A stretch of 64,000 bases of DNA from Ancylostoma caninum (Eukaryota > Nematoda > Chromadorea > Rhabditida > Ancylostomatidae), in contig JBAJFG010000041.1 in NCBI GenBank assembly GCA_037903475.1, positions 1,736,001-1,800,000 of the forward strand, in the 5' to 3' direction. Below are positions 1-13,512 of this stretch, piece by piece. The stretch's first letter is position 1; each line of letters opens with the position of its first letter. Made by a program: the position numbers and the translations under genes. Below the pieces are notes generated by a model. It made no database searches. It was not told the origin of the DNA and saw only the letters and a list, made by a program, of their open reading frames with translations.

Positions 1-1
1 T

Positions 2-370
2 TTCCTTACTGTTCCCCATCTCAACGATGGTGATACAGCTCATCTGGCTGAGATGTATCGATTTTTTGCTTCTGTCTTCATTAAACATGGTCCGGTCCTT
101 GATTCTTTCAATTCGCTTCGTAATCGTCAGGCATGCACATCTGGCTGCATTTCTAGTTCTTCAACCAGTATCGATGGCCGTTCTTTTGACTGTTTCGCTG
201 TTTCCGCGTCGTCCAAATCTGTGTTCAACCAACTCGATGAATGCTGCCGACCGTGCCCTCAAGAAGTACTTGGGCAGCACCCAGACTGGTTTGCTGTCAG
301 TGGTCTTGCCGTACCGCGTGCTTGTACTTTGCCTCTCTTCGGCCATTTTCAAAGTACAGCCAGGCAATAA
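2..370 (+). CDS. possible 3'-terminal exon of an unidentified gene (5' end outside window)
   Basis: One frame is open from the first bases of the window to a TAA at 370 and gives about 122 residues. It has a plausible amphipathic stretch (LAEMYRFFASVFIKHGPVLD) followed by a Ser- and Cys-rich tail. The frame runs off the left edge, so it would be the last exon, or the continuation of one, of a plus-strand gene upstream. I recognise no family. An antisense frame over 161-481 is also open, so the coding strand is not certain. No splice acceptor can be judged because the left boundary is missing. Confidence 0.3.
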   Translation, partial: FLTVPHLNDGDTAHLAEMYRFFASVFIKHGPVLDSFNSLRNRQACTSGCISSSSTSIDGRSFDCFAVSASSKSVFNQLDECCRPCPQEVLGQHPDWFAVSGLAVPRACTLPLFGHFQSTARQ

Positions 371-3300
371 CCCTGTGCTCCGCCTCTCACTAAGAGCCCC
401 GCGAATCGAATTTTCTTCCTTTCGCCCTTTGTCTATGGAATGTCCTGTGGACAGATATCTTCCACGTTTCCCCACATTCATTTTATGTTCTCATTCCCTC
501 CAAGGAAACGTCATTGCAATGAAAGGTTGAAGCCAGTTTTCATATTTCACTGTCTCGGGTGTATTTCTGAACAGAACAGGGATCCAGCAGCAACAGACTC
601 AAACCAGAAATTTCTTATTCCCGAATTCCTGCCAGCTTTTTGTTGTTCGACTTGTCTTTTTCTGTCTCTGAAAACATGTGATAATGCCGTTCCGACCTCG
701 CGTTTCCCAGAACCAGACACGGTATTAACTATTCAAGGACTCCCCATTCAGTTGAATTTGTGAATACGCACTTATGGGCTGTCTTATTGTTCGATAGTTC
801 ATAATTTTGTGTGCTAAAATCTTTCTTGTTCTACAGTAAACTGACAATCATAGAGCTGCAGTGTCATGCTTCCACCGAATGTTATATTTAATCGGGTTGT
901 ATTTGTTGTCGTTTTTTGCTCATAAAGCAATCCTGTTGCATACTGGATCACAACCGGATTTGGCTCTTACAAAAAAATCAATCTTGTCTACTGACTTGTG
1001 CTAGCATGAAGCACAGCATTGGGACTTTCAGGTGTTTTGAGGCTATGTAGTTTCCGGAAATTTCCTGGTTCTTCATGCGACCTGTGAGCAGAGAAAATTT
1101 TCTAGCTCTCTGATTGCCTTTCTTTATTTCCTTAACTCTTGATGTTTAATTTCAGATAAAGTACTCACTCTTCGTGTTCTTATGGGGTGCACATGATTAA
1201 AGTCTGAACCGAATGATAGGTACGATGTTAATCTGATCTCAATAATAGATCCGATAATAATGTTGAGATGTACATATAGAATTTGCCAGCTGTTTCGTCT
1301 TAATTGGAGCCCACCGTTTGCATTGCTACCATTTGTTTATCTTGTTTTACGTAGCTGGGTCGATCGTCTAAAAGATACTGGAGGATGGGAGAGAAACATC
1401 CAAAAAATTGAACGCTCGATTCTTAAAAAAAAACACTGCATCTGCGAACTATATTTCGTCGTTCTTGAAACCGACTAATTCCTGCTCCTTATTTGTCCTG
1501 TCTGAGTACACTTAACTGTCTAACTTTGAAAAGCTCTCCTCCTTCGGTTTCGGTGAACTGGAATCAGAGCCTAATATCCTAAGAAAATTCAGTTCAATCT
1601 CAGTCTCATAACAGAAGCGCAGTTTTGAATGGTTGTCGGTTATTGCTGCGCGACTGTGCTGTTTGAGTTTCACATCTGAACCGCATGGAGAAGAATCGGC
1701 TGAAAACCCCCTGGTTTTTCGACCTTCATTTTTTCGTCGAGTTTGTTTCTCCTCTTTCTCTTTTTGCTCATTTCTTGTGAGAACGTCGGTGAGAACGTTA
1801 TTCGAGTAATGTGCCCCGAATGACCTCTCTGACCGAGTCGATAACCTTGCACGGCACGCACATGCCCGACGCCCACCTCTTGATCGGGCTAAGTCAACCT
1901 TACCCTTCAACGGCTGAAATCGGTTCGGCTGATGATTTATATGATCTCTTCTCTGTGTTCCTACGGACTCGTCCATCAAATAGAAACGCTTTCTCGTGCT
2001 CAATTGTTTTATTGCCTTGGATCATGTTGCATTCATATATTGTTCTCCATTCATATGGTTTTCCATGAACATTCAATCCTCCCACGTTCTGCTTGCATCT
2101 CATTCTCTGCTGGCTGATTGCTCTTTTACATAGTGCATCTGGCAATGACCTTGCGCTACATCGAAGACTCATGCATAATCGTCCCCCATCCGCGCTCATT
2201 CAACAATGCGTTCGCAGAATTCTGTAAATAAGAATGAATGGATAATTAATTCACAGATGCCCATGTTCATTGCTGGTTCCACTTTGTGACGCGACTGTTT
2301 GCGCTCTCACGTCCTCAAGACTTGGTTTTTCCGTCGATTTGGATCGTTTAGCTTTTTTTAGTCGTTTTCCTGCAATCCTCGATGAGCAGTGAAGTGGGCT
2401 CTTCACGTATAATTTATTGAATATATTTAAGATTACCTGGTTTGCTGTATATATGTTGGTGATAGATTTGCTTTTACTTGCTACATGTTTCTGAGTCCCT
2501 CTTGGGACATGTACAACACAAGTGTCGGACTGTAGATATTGCAATGTCCTTCGCATTAGAAAATGATCGTTGGAGATTTCTTCAGTTCTTTTTTATGTAG
2601 TTCTGCGCGGTGCATGTTTGGATGACAGTTTTTTCAACCGGAAATTGTCCAATAAAACGGGGTAAGAAATGAAAGTTTTTGGGACAATCGGCCTGTAAAC
2701 ATCATAAAAGGTCTTTCACTTCACTTGTTTATCTACGCGTTTTCATCCGTGAAGCTTTTCATTCTCTGGATCCTTGTTTTGGCAGAGCAGGTACTGACCT
2801 CGGTGGATATTGTATTTTTTCATGTAGAAAAATGTCGCTGTTTGTGGTTGATTTCTTCATGTCTTCTTTTCACTGATACTGTATTGGGTAATTTACGAAT
2901 GTTTATGGGCCAGTTCAGTATTCACTCCTCATTTTAACTGTGAACTGGCATTCTTTCCGTGGGAAAAGCACAGTAGTCTGGGGACTGAGTTTTTGCTCCG
3001 TTGTTCGCTTTACCTGCCTAACCATGGATACTCGTTTTCCGTTGAGTCTGTGCTTGACTATCTGCTTGTGACGAAAAAGCTTCATTTTGAACCACATGGT
3101 TGCAGAAATGCAGCAAGGTCACTTCTCTAGAATTATTTTCTGAGTATTTGTGACAAGATGTTTTTTAAAATCTTCTCATAGGTTTACTGTTTCGTTATCT
3201 CTTCTATGCGACAACTCAAACACCACCTTTTCAAGGCAATACCTCCCTCGATACCGATATTTTGCGAATTGACGTCCCACAGCGTGCAGGGCTTCTTTGG

Positions 3301-4770
3301 ATCTTACCTGTGTTTTGTCGATTGCTTCGGATAAACACTTTGTTGATGGCGACCGAGCGGGGTGTCAGCATCGTATTTGTCGGCAGTGCTCTTCCTTCTC
3401 GCTTGCAGTTCGATTGTTTGTTAACAGTTCGTGCACATGCCGGCCGTTCCTGTACGCCTTTTGTTTGACTTAGCACTGCATGCTGCTGGTGATCAGCAAC
3501 CGGATATCCGTCTAACCGTCTAACTATCTATATACCTAAGTCCACACGTATGTGACAGATGCAAAAGCTATAGACGTCTTTCTCACGCAGAAGTTGTTCA
3601 AAATTCAGCTATGGTTAGATCTGTTAGATCTCATAGATCTTTACATCGATATCTTGGTCGCCATTTCCTCAAATAATTCTGCCTCCGCTGCGTCTGCATG
3701 TCTACAAGTACACACGCAACCATTTTTCCTTCAAAATTCCGTTAGATTATTCGGAGCGATGTCCTTTGGAGTGAGACGGAGGCAGACACCGCAAAAGTAC
3801 TTCCTGCACAACGTGTGGGGCTTTGCGTCTGTGCCGGTCCGTAACCGCACAATCGATGAAGTTCGTTTTGCGTGTGGCAGTTTTCCCTTTACGAGTAGAA
3901 TGTTTCACGAAAGGAATGGCCTTTCTAATCCTAAACTATCCGCCTGTAGTTCCACATCTATGTACCACTGGATAAAATGTTTTCTGAAATTTTTTCGTGA
4001 CATTTTATAATGGAGTAGCCAGGGGTACGGGTATGGTTCATTGAGATCAACACTATGGTTCACTGAGATCAAAGTAATTTCCGAGCTTCGTTAGAGTTTA
4101 TTTATCAACTTCTTCATTGAGTTCGCAATTTCGAACAGCTGATGGACTGATATGTGTCATCGAGCCTCTTCATCACTACCTCGAACTTCTAGAACTAGTT
4201 CAGCTCCAAATTACTATTTTTGTTTACTATATTTCGGTGGTGACTGCTTTCCTGTTCGGATATCCCCGCACCAACCATGACAACAACCTGCTGCGGTTAT
4301 TTCCACAGTCCTACCTTTCATATCAATGTTGCGGAAAAATGCTCACGAAATGAAATTGTTCCTGAGTGCAGTGGCACTTTTTATCTGGAACCCAGTTTAT
4401 GCATTATTCATGGTTAACCGTGCAAAAGACCCTCAACATTCGTTGTTTCAAATCTATGCACTTTAATGGAGGCGGCATAGTAGCTTGAACGCAAAATGTA
4501 CGGATCGATTAAAGAAGGATTCATAGCTTTATGCTGCTTACGTTTATGATATCATAAATGTTTGTTTCGTTGCAGATTATATCTGATTTTGCAAACTAGT
4601 TTTGGTAGCACTGTGGGCATTGTGCCGTCAATCGATCATCTGGATTGTAGCCTTTTTCAGAATTCGAGAGAGTTGGCTTTGTCGTGACGCAATCCTCTTG
4701 TTGCCTTAATTGTTCGTGCGCAGTTTTTAAGTCATTTCGTATTTGCACAAGAAGAGTATGGTCTTCATTT
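371..4770. other. 4.4-kb stretch without a supportable gene
   Basis: This T-rich sequence has scattered short open frames on both strands (the longest is 152 codons at 3,552-4,010), but none shows a recognisable domain or a consistent exon pattern. A near-duplicate of about 20 bp with the core GGTTCA-TGAGATCAA occurs at 4,034-4,070. The stretch may hold the 3' UTR of the upstream gene and the promoter of the polo-like kinase. Confidence 0.4.
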
Positions 4771-4774
4771 TCAG
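4767..4774 (+). promoter_or_regulatory. candidate spliced-leader trans-splice acceptor of the polo-like kinase gene
   Basis: The run TTCATTTTCAG ends about 60 bp before the ATG at 4,835 and has no evident donor upstream. In nematodes an unpaired TTTCAG close upstream of a start codon is the usual spliced-leader acceptor. This is inference; a 5' intron is the alternative. Confidence 0.3.
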
Positions 4775-4834
4775 ATCGAACCCTCTTCGTAGTGTTGATT
4801 TGGTATCAGCTGAAAGCGATCCACACGTAAACAA

Positions 4835-7800
4835 ATGGTGCGGCTGCAACAATCATACTCGCCGCATTCGGGTGTACTGCCAGAACGTGCTGCACATTTC
4901 GCCGTGGGCTACGCAGTAGAATGTCGTGACGGTCGTGCCGATTCCCGAGAACGAGACCATAACACTGGGGGACCGTCACTTTTCCAGCCAGGGGATCGTA
5001 TAGTGGACGAGTACTCGAAGGAGGAGTTCCATGTCGATCAGTTTCTTGGAAAGGTATGCGCTTTATCTCACCGTTACCATTTGTTGATTTTTGTGATGTT
5101 TTCGTTCGCATACGAAACCACCAAGATTCGTATCGAGATGATCAATATTGATTGTGCGGAGACGTACGATCGCTGTGTGTGCACGTACATAATGACATTT
5201 GCATAGTGAGTGGATGACGTCGAGTCGGAACTGTCATTAGGGTTCAGTCGCTGTGTTTGCAGCCAGGTTTATGCGGACGTGATGCCGCGCAACTAGCACT
5301 AATCCTGTCAAGCCCGTGCTTGGTACACTAATTGAATTTGTATGGTGCGGAAGAAGTGGACTTTGCATCTAGCTAATGGCTCTGATTGTTGCATATACCG
5401 CTGGACTTTCTTTGTCATTAGAGTCTAATATGAAATGGCTGTGTTTTTGTTTCCGCCGCAGCCTTGGTAAGCAGACATCTAAATATAAGTACATCTGCCT
5501 GCGGGGGACTCATCCTTCTGTTAGTACAATGCAGTCTTTCCTTTCCCAGTTGTTGCATCTATAGTTCTATTTGAAAAGTCCCCGGTGCAGTGAAGAAATC
5601 AGACTTCCTATGTATGTTGGTTCCAACCATATCCATAGTTTAGTTTAAAAAAAGCTTTTGTTAACTGGAGAGCGAGAGCAGTGCGATAATTTTATAATAA
5701 TAGTTCCCATTAGCTTTGCTACTGGTCAGCATTTGTATCGGTCAAAGAAACACCGGTCTATTCCGAACAAACCGTGATCTTGACCAAGTATTCGCGTCCT
5801 TTTGCTCAGTGCGACACTCTTTTTCTTCTCTTGTCCTAACACATAGGTTCAGTAAACCTAGAAGTTTTCAACTCGAGAATATTTGATGACCATTTCAGAT
5901 GTGGTCCACGCTAAATTCCTGGTTTTTTTTTCTTAACAACAACACGTTTTTCTTTCAGGGTGGATTCGCAGAATGCTTCGCTGTCAGATCGAATCGTTTT
6001 CGTGGTCAGTTCGCCCTAAAAGTGGTCGAAAAAGCGAAACTTAAAGATCCATCATACTCGAAGATGCACAGAGAGATCAATTTACATAGGTACGTCTTGA
6101 AACAAGTCATCTTCAGCTTGGAAAATGTTGGTGAATGATGAGAGTGAATGGCTAGCTAGCTATACATATTCCGATCAATCGTTGTGATTCCTGTGCAGCA
6201 GAATGGCTACCCTGCTGTCGCGTGCGAATAGGCACATTCACAGTGGTTGAGAGATGCCACGATCCCTGAACATCAAATCGTGTAAAATGCAGATATAAAA
6301 TTTATTATCCGTTCTAGCTAGAACTGTGAGTACACTTTCCTAAACTATTGACTATCTGTGAACTTTATCAGTGTTCTTTTACTGTCTCACTTCCTTTGTG
6401 TTTGAAGCCGTTGTAAAATTCATGTCAACTTTACTGTCATGTTCATTATAATCTGTGGATTTTAAGGGATTATGCAATACTTTGGTGTAAGCTGCCTTGA
6501 GTTAGCTTGTTTTCTGACAAGAAAATGTCTATCTTATGAGGGACTATGGAATGTTGCATGCGGAGATGGAAGCGGAAAAGTCTTTTTTGCTTTCACTAAA
6601 AAGTTAAGTCTCAAAATCCCTCGTTACGGTGCTCAGTATACGCGTTTTCCTGAATCAGTCCCAGGTCAAAGGTGTCTACCTATCTGGTGATTTTCATGGA
6701 GATAGCTGAAATTTTCTTGCTGGTGTTTGTGAACTACACCGTGTAGATCGTTTGCAAATGCGCGCGTAGTGAAGAGGAAGTCTGTCCGCGGCTACCAATT
6801 CTTTCCGACTTTTTCGAATGATTTTTGCTTTCTGATTTTTGTCCTAATTAATTTTCGTTTCAGGTCAGTCTCCCATCCCAATATTGTACGGTTGCGTGGC
6901 AGTTTCCAAGATCGCCATTATTTCTTTCTCATTATGGAATTATGCCAAGAACGGACACTTCTCTCACTAATAAACCAGAGTAAACGTAAGTTTCAAAACC
7001 CTTTTCATACTGTTTTGTGTCTTGTTCTTTATTACCAACAGTGCTACTCTGTGTAGCTGGTACCGCGCGCCTCTCGATCACGTATACACACTTCCATGTT
7101 TGTAGTTTTTGCGCTAGGACTTCTCTAGTGTTCTTGAGGTCGTTTGTCAATGCGTCGTTCGTTTGCTGTTTACTTGTACAGATCCTTTGTGCTGCACTCG
7201 TACGTAACAAATAAATTCGTAGACTGTTGCTGTTCTATGCATCGAAGACAATGTATACGATTTTGCCTAGAACTTGTTGGAACCTTGAAACTTGACCCTA
7301 GTATTTTACTGGTATTTTCTTCTGCATCGTATTTTGTCAATTGAGCACCTGGTCAAAAACACCTGCAACGTTATATTTGTTGCTTTTTTCCAAAGGGATC
7401 GTGCCTGTTACTGATTATGTCACTTCATAGCGCAGGAAAGTCCACTGCACTATAATCGATAGACGTACGAACGTCGAGTTATTGAGAACTAAATTGGCCG
7501 TAAGTAGTTTTCTAGCTGGTGGGTGGAAATAATTCAGTTGCAAATGATGTCAGCTGCGAAAGTCGGTGATATGCCAGCTGTCGAGGTTTCATTGGTTACT
7601 GTTTTCTTTTTCTATAATTCTGGGGTATATGGTTAAAGCTTGCAAGTCCATTTTCCTCGGCTTACTCTAGAGTTGAAAAAAACTTCGAATAACTATTTGA
7701 ATTGAAGCTACTGAAAAAGACGTGATTGGTATTCGGCCGAGAGTGTTGTGGAGAAATTCCTGCACAAACTGTCCGTACATGTTGGATATCATTCTCGATA

Positions 7801-10800
7801 GGGTTCTAATTGACTTTTCCAGGTGATGATTAATAATTAATGATTGGGTTTAACGGAAAAGGTTGCCGTACTTACCGGTGCTATCTAGTGCGGTTTAATT
7901 CAACTTTCTCTCCAATTTCTATTATGTAGGACTAGCTTATTTTTTGGCGCTCTCCGTTAGTCTTAAACTAGGTTACTTCAAAGTCACAAATTAGCTGGTA
8001 TCTTCCCATTACTATCTCTAATTCAAGCTTCTGCAAGTAGCGAAAGTGGCGGCGTTTTGCACTTATCTTTGTAAGATTAACGGCTTTTCTTATTTGTGTG
8101 TCATATGATAATATAAACTCATAAACCGCTTGCGAATGAGCTATAGTTTAAATTTGCTGCTTCCTTTTTTCATAGAATTGAAGTCGTTGAACGTTTTTGC
8201 AACTTTATGCAGTGCCTGGACCAGTAGTTGAGGTATTTACTGTCAAAGCCGAATAAGTACTTCATTATAATGATGCTTTGTTACTGTGCGTCCGCATGCG
8301 ACGCGGTTTTTGCAGAGGCACTAACCGACACCCCTTATTACTTGATACTACTTGAACCTAACAGAAGTGCTGGCGAAGGAATAGCTCAAACTCTGACTAA
8401 TGAATGCGAACTGGGAGTGGAATGTTGGGAATACTCACCCTTCTTTCAGGCGGCTATTTGTCCGAGTATGAGAGTAAAGGCTATATGGTTGGAATCCTAT
8501 CAGCAGTCAGATACCTTTTGGATAGGAACATACTTCACAGAGATCTCAAACCTGGGAATATTCTTATAGGTAAACGACTCTACTTTGACTTATTCCATGA
8601 TTAGGCGTTTCTATAAATATTAGTTTATAGGAACGGATGGACATGTTAAATTAGCGGATTTTGGTCTAGCTATTCTTAAACAGGACCTGAATCCGATGAG
8701 CGTCAGTGGCACACCGAATTATCTCGCTCCAGAGGTAAGTTAACATTATTTGTATGGCTGTTAAGAGCATCAGTAATTACTTCCATTCAAATATTAGAAT
8801 CGAGTTTTCCTTCCAACCAAAAAATTGATTTCACTCTGCATTCCCCAGAAGAAAAGAGAATCAAACAAGACATGATTTACTCTTTGTAGGACCTTCGTTT
8901 TCCTCCTTTAATAAATGGCCCTCAGAATTACTATCGGTTTCACGTGTTTTCTTCTAGATTTTGATGAAACGCGGCCACTCAGAATGCAGCGAAGTCTGGT
9001 CTCTCGGCTGCATGCTGTACTGTATGCTAATCGGAAGGCCCCCATTCGAGTCAGAAAGTCTGGACGAGACTTACGCAAGGATTCAGGCGGGGCAGTACTC
9101 GTACCCTCCATGGTCCAAGATTTCCGATGAGGCAAGGGATCTAATCAACGCGTAAGTCCTCGTTGTGTAATAGAGTATAAAATCTCACTTCGCTTCTCGT
9201 TTCTGTTTCTAATGTATTTTCAAACAGGATATAGATACTTTCAGGTGTCTCATTCATACAGCCAATTTTCGACCGACTGTAAAGGAAATACAAGATGATC
9301 CATGGATCAAGATGAATCACCCTATACCGGAAAATGCTCTACTTAGGTGACTGAAATAGATCGCTCGACTACTGATTGAAATGAATAGGATTATTTGAAT
9401 TTGTGACCATTTATAGGCTAATTGTATCTTCAGGGCAAAGAGTATGAAAGACTTGACAAAACAAGATGCAAACGGAAATGTCATCAGCGGAAGACAGCCA
9501 CATCGTCCGAAGTCCACACTGGACCTTGCTTCAGCGGGAGCTGTTCTCAATAAGGTGAATGCTTCATTTCCTACCACAAATTTATGGCGTAATTGTATCC
9601 AGCCGGATACGACTGTATATATCCACGCGGCTGCGATTGTGCATAACTTTTAGCACAAATAGGACTTGAACATTCACCATTTCTATGGGTGTGCAAGGAC
9701 TCGAAATTTATCGGCATTATTGCTTGGGGATGTATCCTTTTCTTTTTCAGTCAGCACGAAAGTCCATAGTAAGTACTCACGACTCAGGATTCGGCTCCGA
9801 TCCGGATATGTCACGTCGACCTGCTCTGGCGGCTGCAGTTAACGGCTACCTCAATGATATAGGTGCACTTCTAGGTAGGATTCGTAATAAGGAGTGCTGC
9901 TGAAGTTATTCGTTATCCTTAATGCAATTTATAGGTGGGGCGTGCGATTTTGCTCTGGAGCCATGCCCACTACCACCTGTGTTCGTTTCAAAATGGGTTG
10001 ATTACACAAATCGAAGAGGATTCGGCTGTCAGTTTAGCGATGGATCCGTCTCCGTGAAGTTCAACGAAGGGCTTTGCTTAAGTTGGCCGTGAGTTTCTAG
10101 TTACGACTTTGTAAGATCACTCTTTTGTTATTGCGGGTGTTAAAATGTATATGAAGTGTTTTCAAGCATATTTCAATTTTTGGTTGGTACTAATGTAATT
10201 TTTTGACTTGCAGAGTCAATTCGTCAACAATCATCTATGCGCAGACCCCATTTTCTTCCCCACATGCCGTTCATCCAGCATTCCTACAAAACTCTGGTCT
10301 CACTCGTACACATATTGAGGTATAGACGGCTTTAATTTTCAAAATGTTTTTGCGGATAAAAATTTTCAGAACATGAAAAACTAGGGTTCTGAGAAAGTAA
10401 TTTTGTTCACTGAAACTTGAAAGATCGTAATTTGGAAGAAAATATGCTGTCTTCTTGTGCTTCACTTGTTTTTCTGATTAAGAAAACTGTAGAGTCAATG
10501 AAAGGGATATAGGGAAGAATTTTATCTCATAATCCATGTTGAATAAGTTGGCTTAAAAAAGCTGTGCTGTTGTATACAAAATTGATTTTAGGTGGCTCGT
10601 CAGTATCGAGAGTACATGGAACGAGAGCTAGCTGACACGGATCTGCTCATGTCGCAAGCATCTCGTAGTGCGGCTATGTCTACCTCACATAGCCCACCTT
10701 ACCTCGTCTTCACTCATCTTGGATCTGAATGTCTGATCATGGTGTTCAGCGATGGAACAGTGCAGGTAGTAATCGCTTACTGGTGTTATTTTTCTCTGAT

Positions 10801-11187
10801 GCTGTAGTGGCTCTGATGCAGTGAAGATTATGGGATTACTATATTTGTGTTAAGGTTAATCTCATGAAAAAACGTTCGAAAATCGTACTCTGGAACGGTG
10901 ATGGTGGTTCAGCTGACAATGGTGACTCCAAGTTCACCTGTATTGCGATAGTAGAGCGCGGGTTTGCTCCGTTCGCGTATCGTATCCGGCCTGGGCATAT
11001 GTATGGCCTAGAGGTACCCCAGAGGTAATGCTTTTTGAAGCTGTATCGCATTTTCCAACGAAATGATTCGCTATATTTCCGTTTTTTCAGCCTAGAAGAC
11101 TCACTTTTTGTGGTACGCCGGGCGCTGAATATGGAGTGTGATTTCCTTCATGTTTCTCGTAGGCCTATTCAATCAACTGAATGTTGA
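4835..11187 (+). CDS. polo-like kinase with kinase domain and both polo boxes
   Basis: Fourteen phase-consistent exons encode 645 aa: 4835-5053, 5959-6089, 6864-6985, 8450-8569, 8631-8734, 8958-9151, 9245-9346, 9434-9554, 9751-9874, 9935-10088, 10214-10319, 10592-10765, 10855-11024, 11091-11187. The kinase domain (~66-325) shows GKGGFAECF at 72-80, Lys94, Glu112, HRDLKPGN (catalytic Asp189), DFG (Asp207) and GTPNYLAPE. The C-terminal polo-box region starts near 425 with SKWVDY (Trp433) and continues through two repeats. Polo-like kinases phosphorylate centrosome, spindle and chromosome-pairing targets and dock on primed phosphopeptides through the polo boxes. Oddities: the activation-loop Thr of PLK1 is Ser221, the near-invariant Asp of kinase subdomain IX is Glu244, and the His-Lys phosphopeptide pincer reads Arg564-Lys566. 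The divergence suggests a PLK2/PLK3-like paralogue rather than the main PLK-1, but the subtype is not settled. The exon 9 donor could lie 12 nt earlier, in the same phase. Confidence 0.93.
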
Positions 11188-12970
11188 GCGTTTTTGAACG
11201 CTCATATAGCTCACTTTCCCTCATTTTCGACCTATAATGGTCTTTATTGGGTTCTCGTTAGCCTTTCTTGGATGCTCATTTCTTAGTGTATCTATTTCTC
11301 CATGTGCACACTCAATACACGTGCTCGGGTCCATACTTTCGCTCTTTGCCATTGAAGTCTTTTCGCACTCGTCCGGGTCGCTGCGCCTATGTACTGTTCC
11401 GCTCGAAAGTGTGTTCATATAGGCGGACATCTTTTCCAAATTTTAGGAGAAGTCTGTTTTGCTGTACATCGAAAAGTCCCTCTCATTGGCGCCGATGTAT
11501 AGATCGATTGAAATTATTTCATGTCGAAACGATATCTTTAACCTATTTTTATGTGATTTATTGTTCATAGAGTTTATTCCTCTTCTTCCCTAATAATGTG
11601 TGAGGAATTGTACATTGAATGGAAGCTTGCAGTCATTGATGAGTCTGACATCTGATGAACTGATGAATGTACCCCACATCGTTTCATTCTGTGCACTGCC
11701 AACGAAGTACTGTAGTAGTTACGTTTTATCACGCTCTCTTCATTGTTGTGTTACGCAAGTGGTGCACCTTATAGTGTAGATAGTAGATGATTCATTCTTA
11801 TGAGGAATCTTCACCGTTTTCTTTGTTCTCGCCGTAATGCCTCCTTTGTTATGCATTCGATCACTTGTTTGCTGCCAGCATGTTGTCCTCCATGGATACC
11901 AACCATCTCAGTCAATATCTCCTGTAATCCATTCTGTCCCACACCCCCTGACCGCGCTAATTTCGGGTATCCATTGCAAATCTGTATAGTTGTTGTTATT
12001 CGCATAAATATTATCAATATTATTCGACTGGTCGACTACTCCAAAAATATTATGGTCTCGATGGATAGTAAAGAAAGGACTTGACTTTCGATACAGTGCT
12101 TTTGGTGTGGTCCTACATATACATAATTCCCGTCAAGTTTACTCACAACCAAAGTGAGGTAAGGTGAGATTGTGAGGGTGCGCGCGATCAGTGCACTCAG
12201 TTTTGGTAGACATCAACCACCTTCTTGGACATAAGTCGAGCTCTTTTGTGATGGCCCAACCGCCTACACATTTGTAACCTGGTTGAGATTACGTTCATTG
12301 CACTATTTTTTCGTGGTCATTTAATTCTCTACTGGACAATGTGCTGAGATTCCAAAAGTAATTTCTAGTCGTTCCTAGATAGTTTTTTTTGTCTTCACGG
12401 TCGATACTGAAACTGAACTATAAGGATTGCAAGTACATCCACAAAAGTGGTCTTTGCCTCTTCGAAAATATACGGATAACCGGGTATGAAACATTACATA
12501 AAACTCAGCATCCAAAAATAGTGCAGTTTAGGACAGGGAGCTGCTTGACTGGAAATCACATTTCGTACCAAAATTGGCACAATTCTGATATATACCTTGA
12601 AGCAGTTCACGAGTGATGTGTTATTGCCGAGTTTAGCGATGATGTGTCGGCACCAACTTGGTAGAACGCTATCAAACATGTGGGAATTAATAGGAGTGAA
12701 GGTCGTTAAAGAGGCTTTGTCGCAGCTCCCACGGTTGGAGCAGTGCATGTTTTAGTTCCATTGTGGTAGAGTAAGTGTTAAGAATTACCCATGTGTGAAG
12801 TTACGAGAATTCGGAAATTTACGCTGACGCTGTTTTACCAGAATCGTGGAATTTTTTTCACCTACTAACTGGTGCACTAACCCATACCTGTGGCGAAGCG
12901 GAACGCTTCCCGAGGAAATTATGATCTACCGCCTGAACTCGAGTTCTGCAGCTGAAACGGACCGATACTA
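11188..12970. other. intergenic stretch, nothing firm
   Basis: It follows the kinase stop codon and presumably starts with its 3' UTR. No clear AATAAA was located close to the stop. Open frames up to about 100 codons occur on both strands without recognisable domains. Confidence 0.35.
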
Positions 12971-12980
12971 TATTGGCGGA

Positions 12981-13410
12981 CCGGCGTTCCTCATACCATT
13001 GTGCCACTGCGGACCCGTGCTCCATGAGAGGACTCGCATCCCGGCATTTTACGCACTGTCGGACCAAAGCGGACCCGTATCCTGGCGTTCTCCACACCAT
13101 AGGGCCACGGCGGGTCTTTCCTCCATTGATGGACCAGCATTCTGATGTTTTCCTCACTGTTGGGCCACACCGGACTCTTATGCCATCGGTGGATCCATAT
13201 CCTAGCGTTCCCCACGTTACTGAGCAAGAGCGAACCGATTCTATAATGGCAGCCCTGTATGCTGGTGTGTCCACACTATTCGGCCATTCAGCCGTCATTC
13301 AACCCTTATTCTGGTGTCTTTCCTCACAATTGGGCTCTCCATCGGCAAAGCTTTATCCTAGCGTTTCCATCACTTTTGGGCCACGGCACACCTGTTTTCT
13401 ATCAAGGCCC
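12981..13410. repeat. ~60-bp minisatellite, left block (about 7-8 diverged units)
   Basis: A core close to CCTRGCGTTYYCCACAC followed by TGGGCCAC and GCGGACC recurs at about 12,981, 13,041, 13,081, 13,142, 13,201, 13,260, 13,311 and 13,357. Most intervals are near 60 bp, with some shortened units. The same unit reappears at 16,850-17,115. Confidence 0.7.
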
Positions 13411-13512
13411 CCGTACCCTTTGTAAATCTCGTGAGTAAGAGTATCCCTAGACTTCGCTAGTTCAAAAAAAAAGAAGCTGGCTCTGTTTGATCAGTACACG
13501 ACAGTCGATTAT

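Noticed and set aside
1512..2003. 163-codon minus-strand frame
   Set aside because: Overlaps open frames on the other strand, has a biased basic composition and no recognisable domain.
3552..4010. 152-codon plus-strand frame as a gene
   Set aside because: No domain, no splice pattern and low-complexity composition; likely chance.
4806..5111. Minus-strand frame over kinase exon 1
   Set aside because: Shadow of the plus-strand exon, whose sequence continues the kinase domain in phase.
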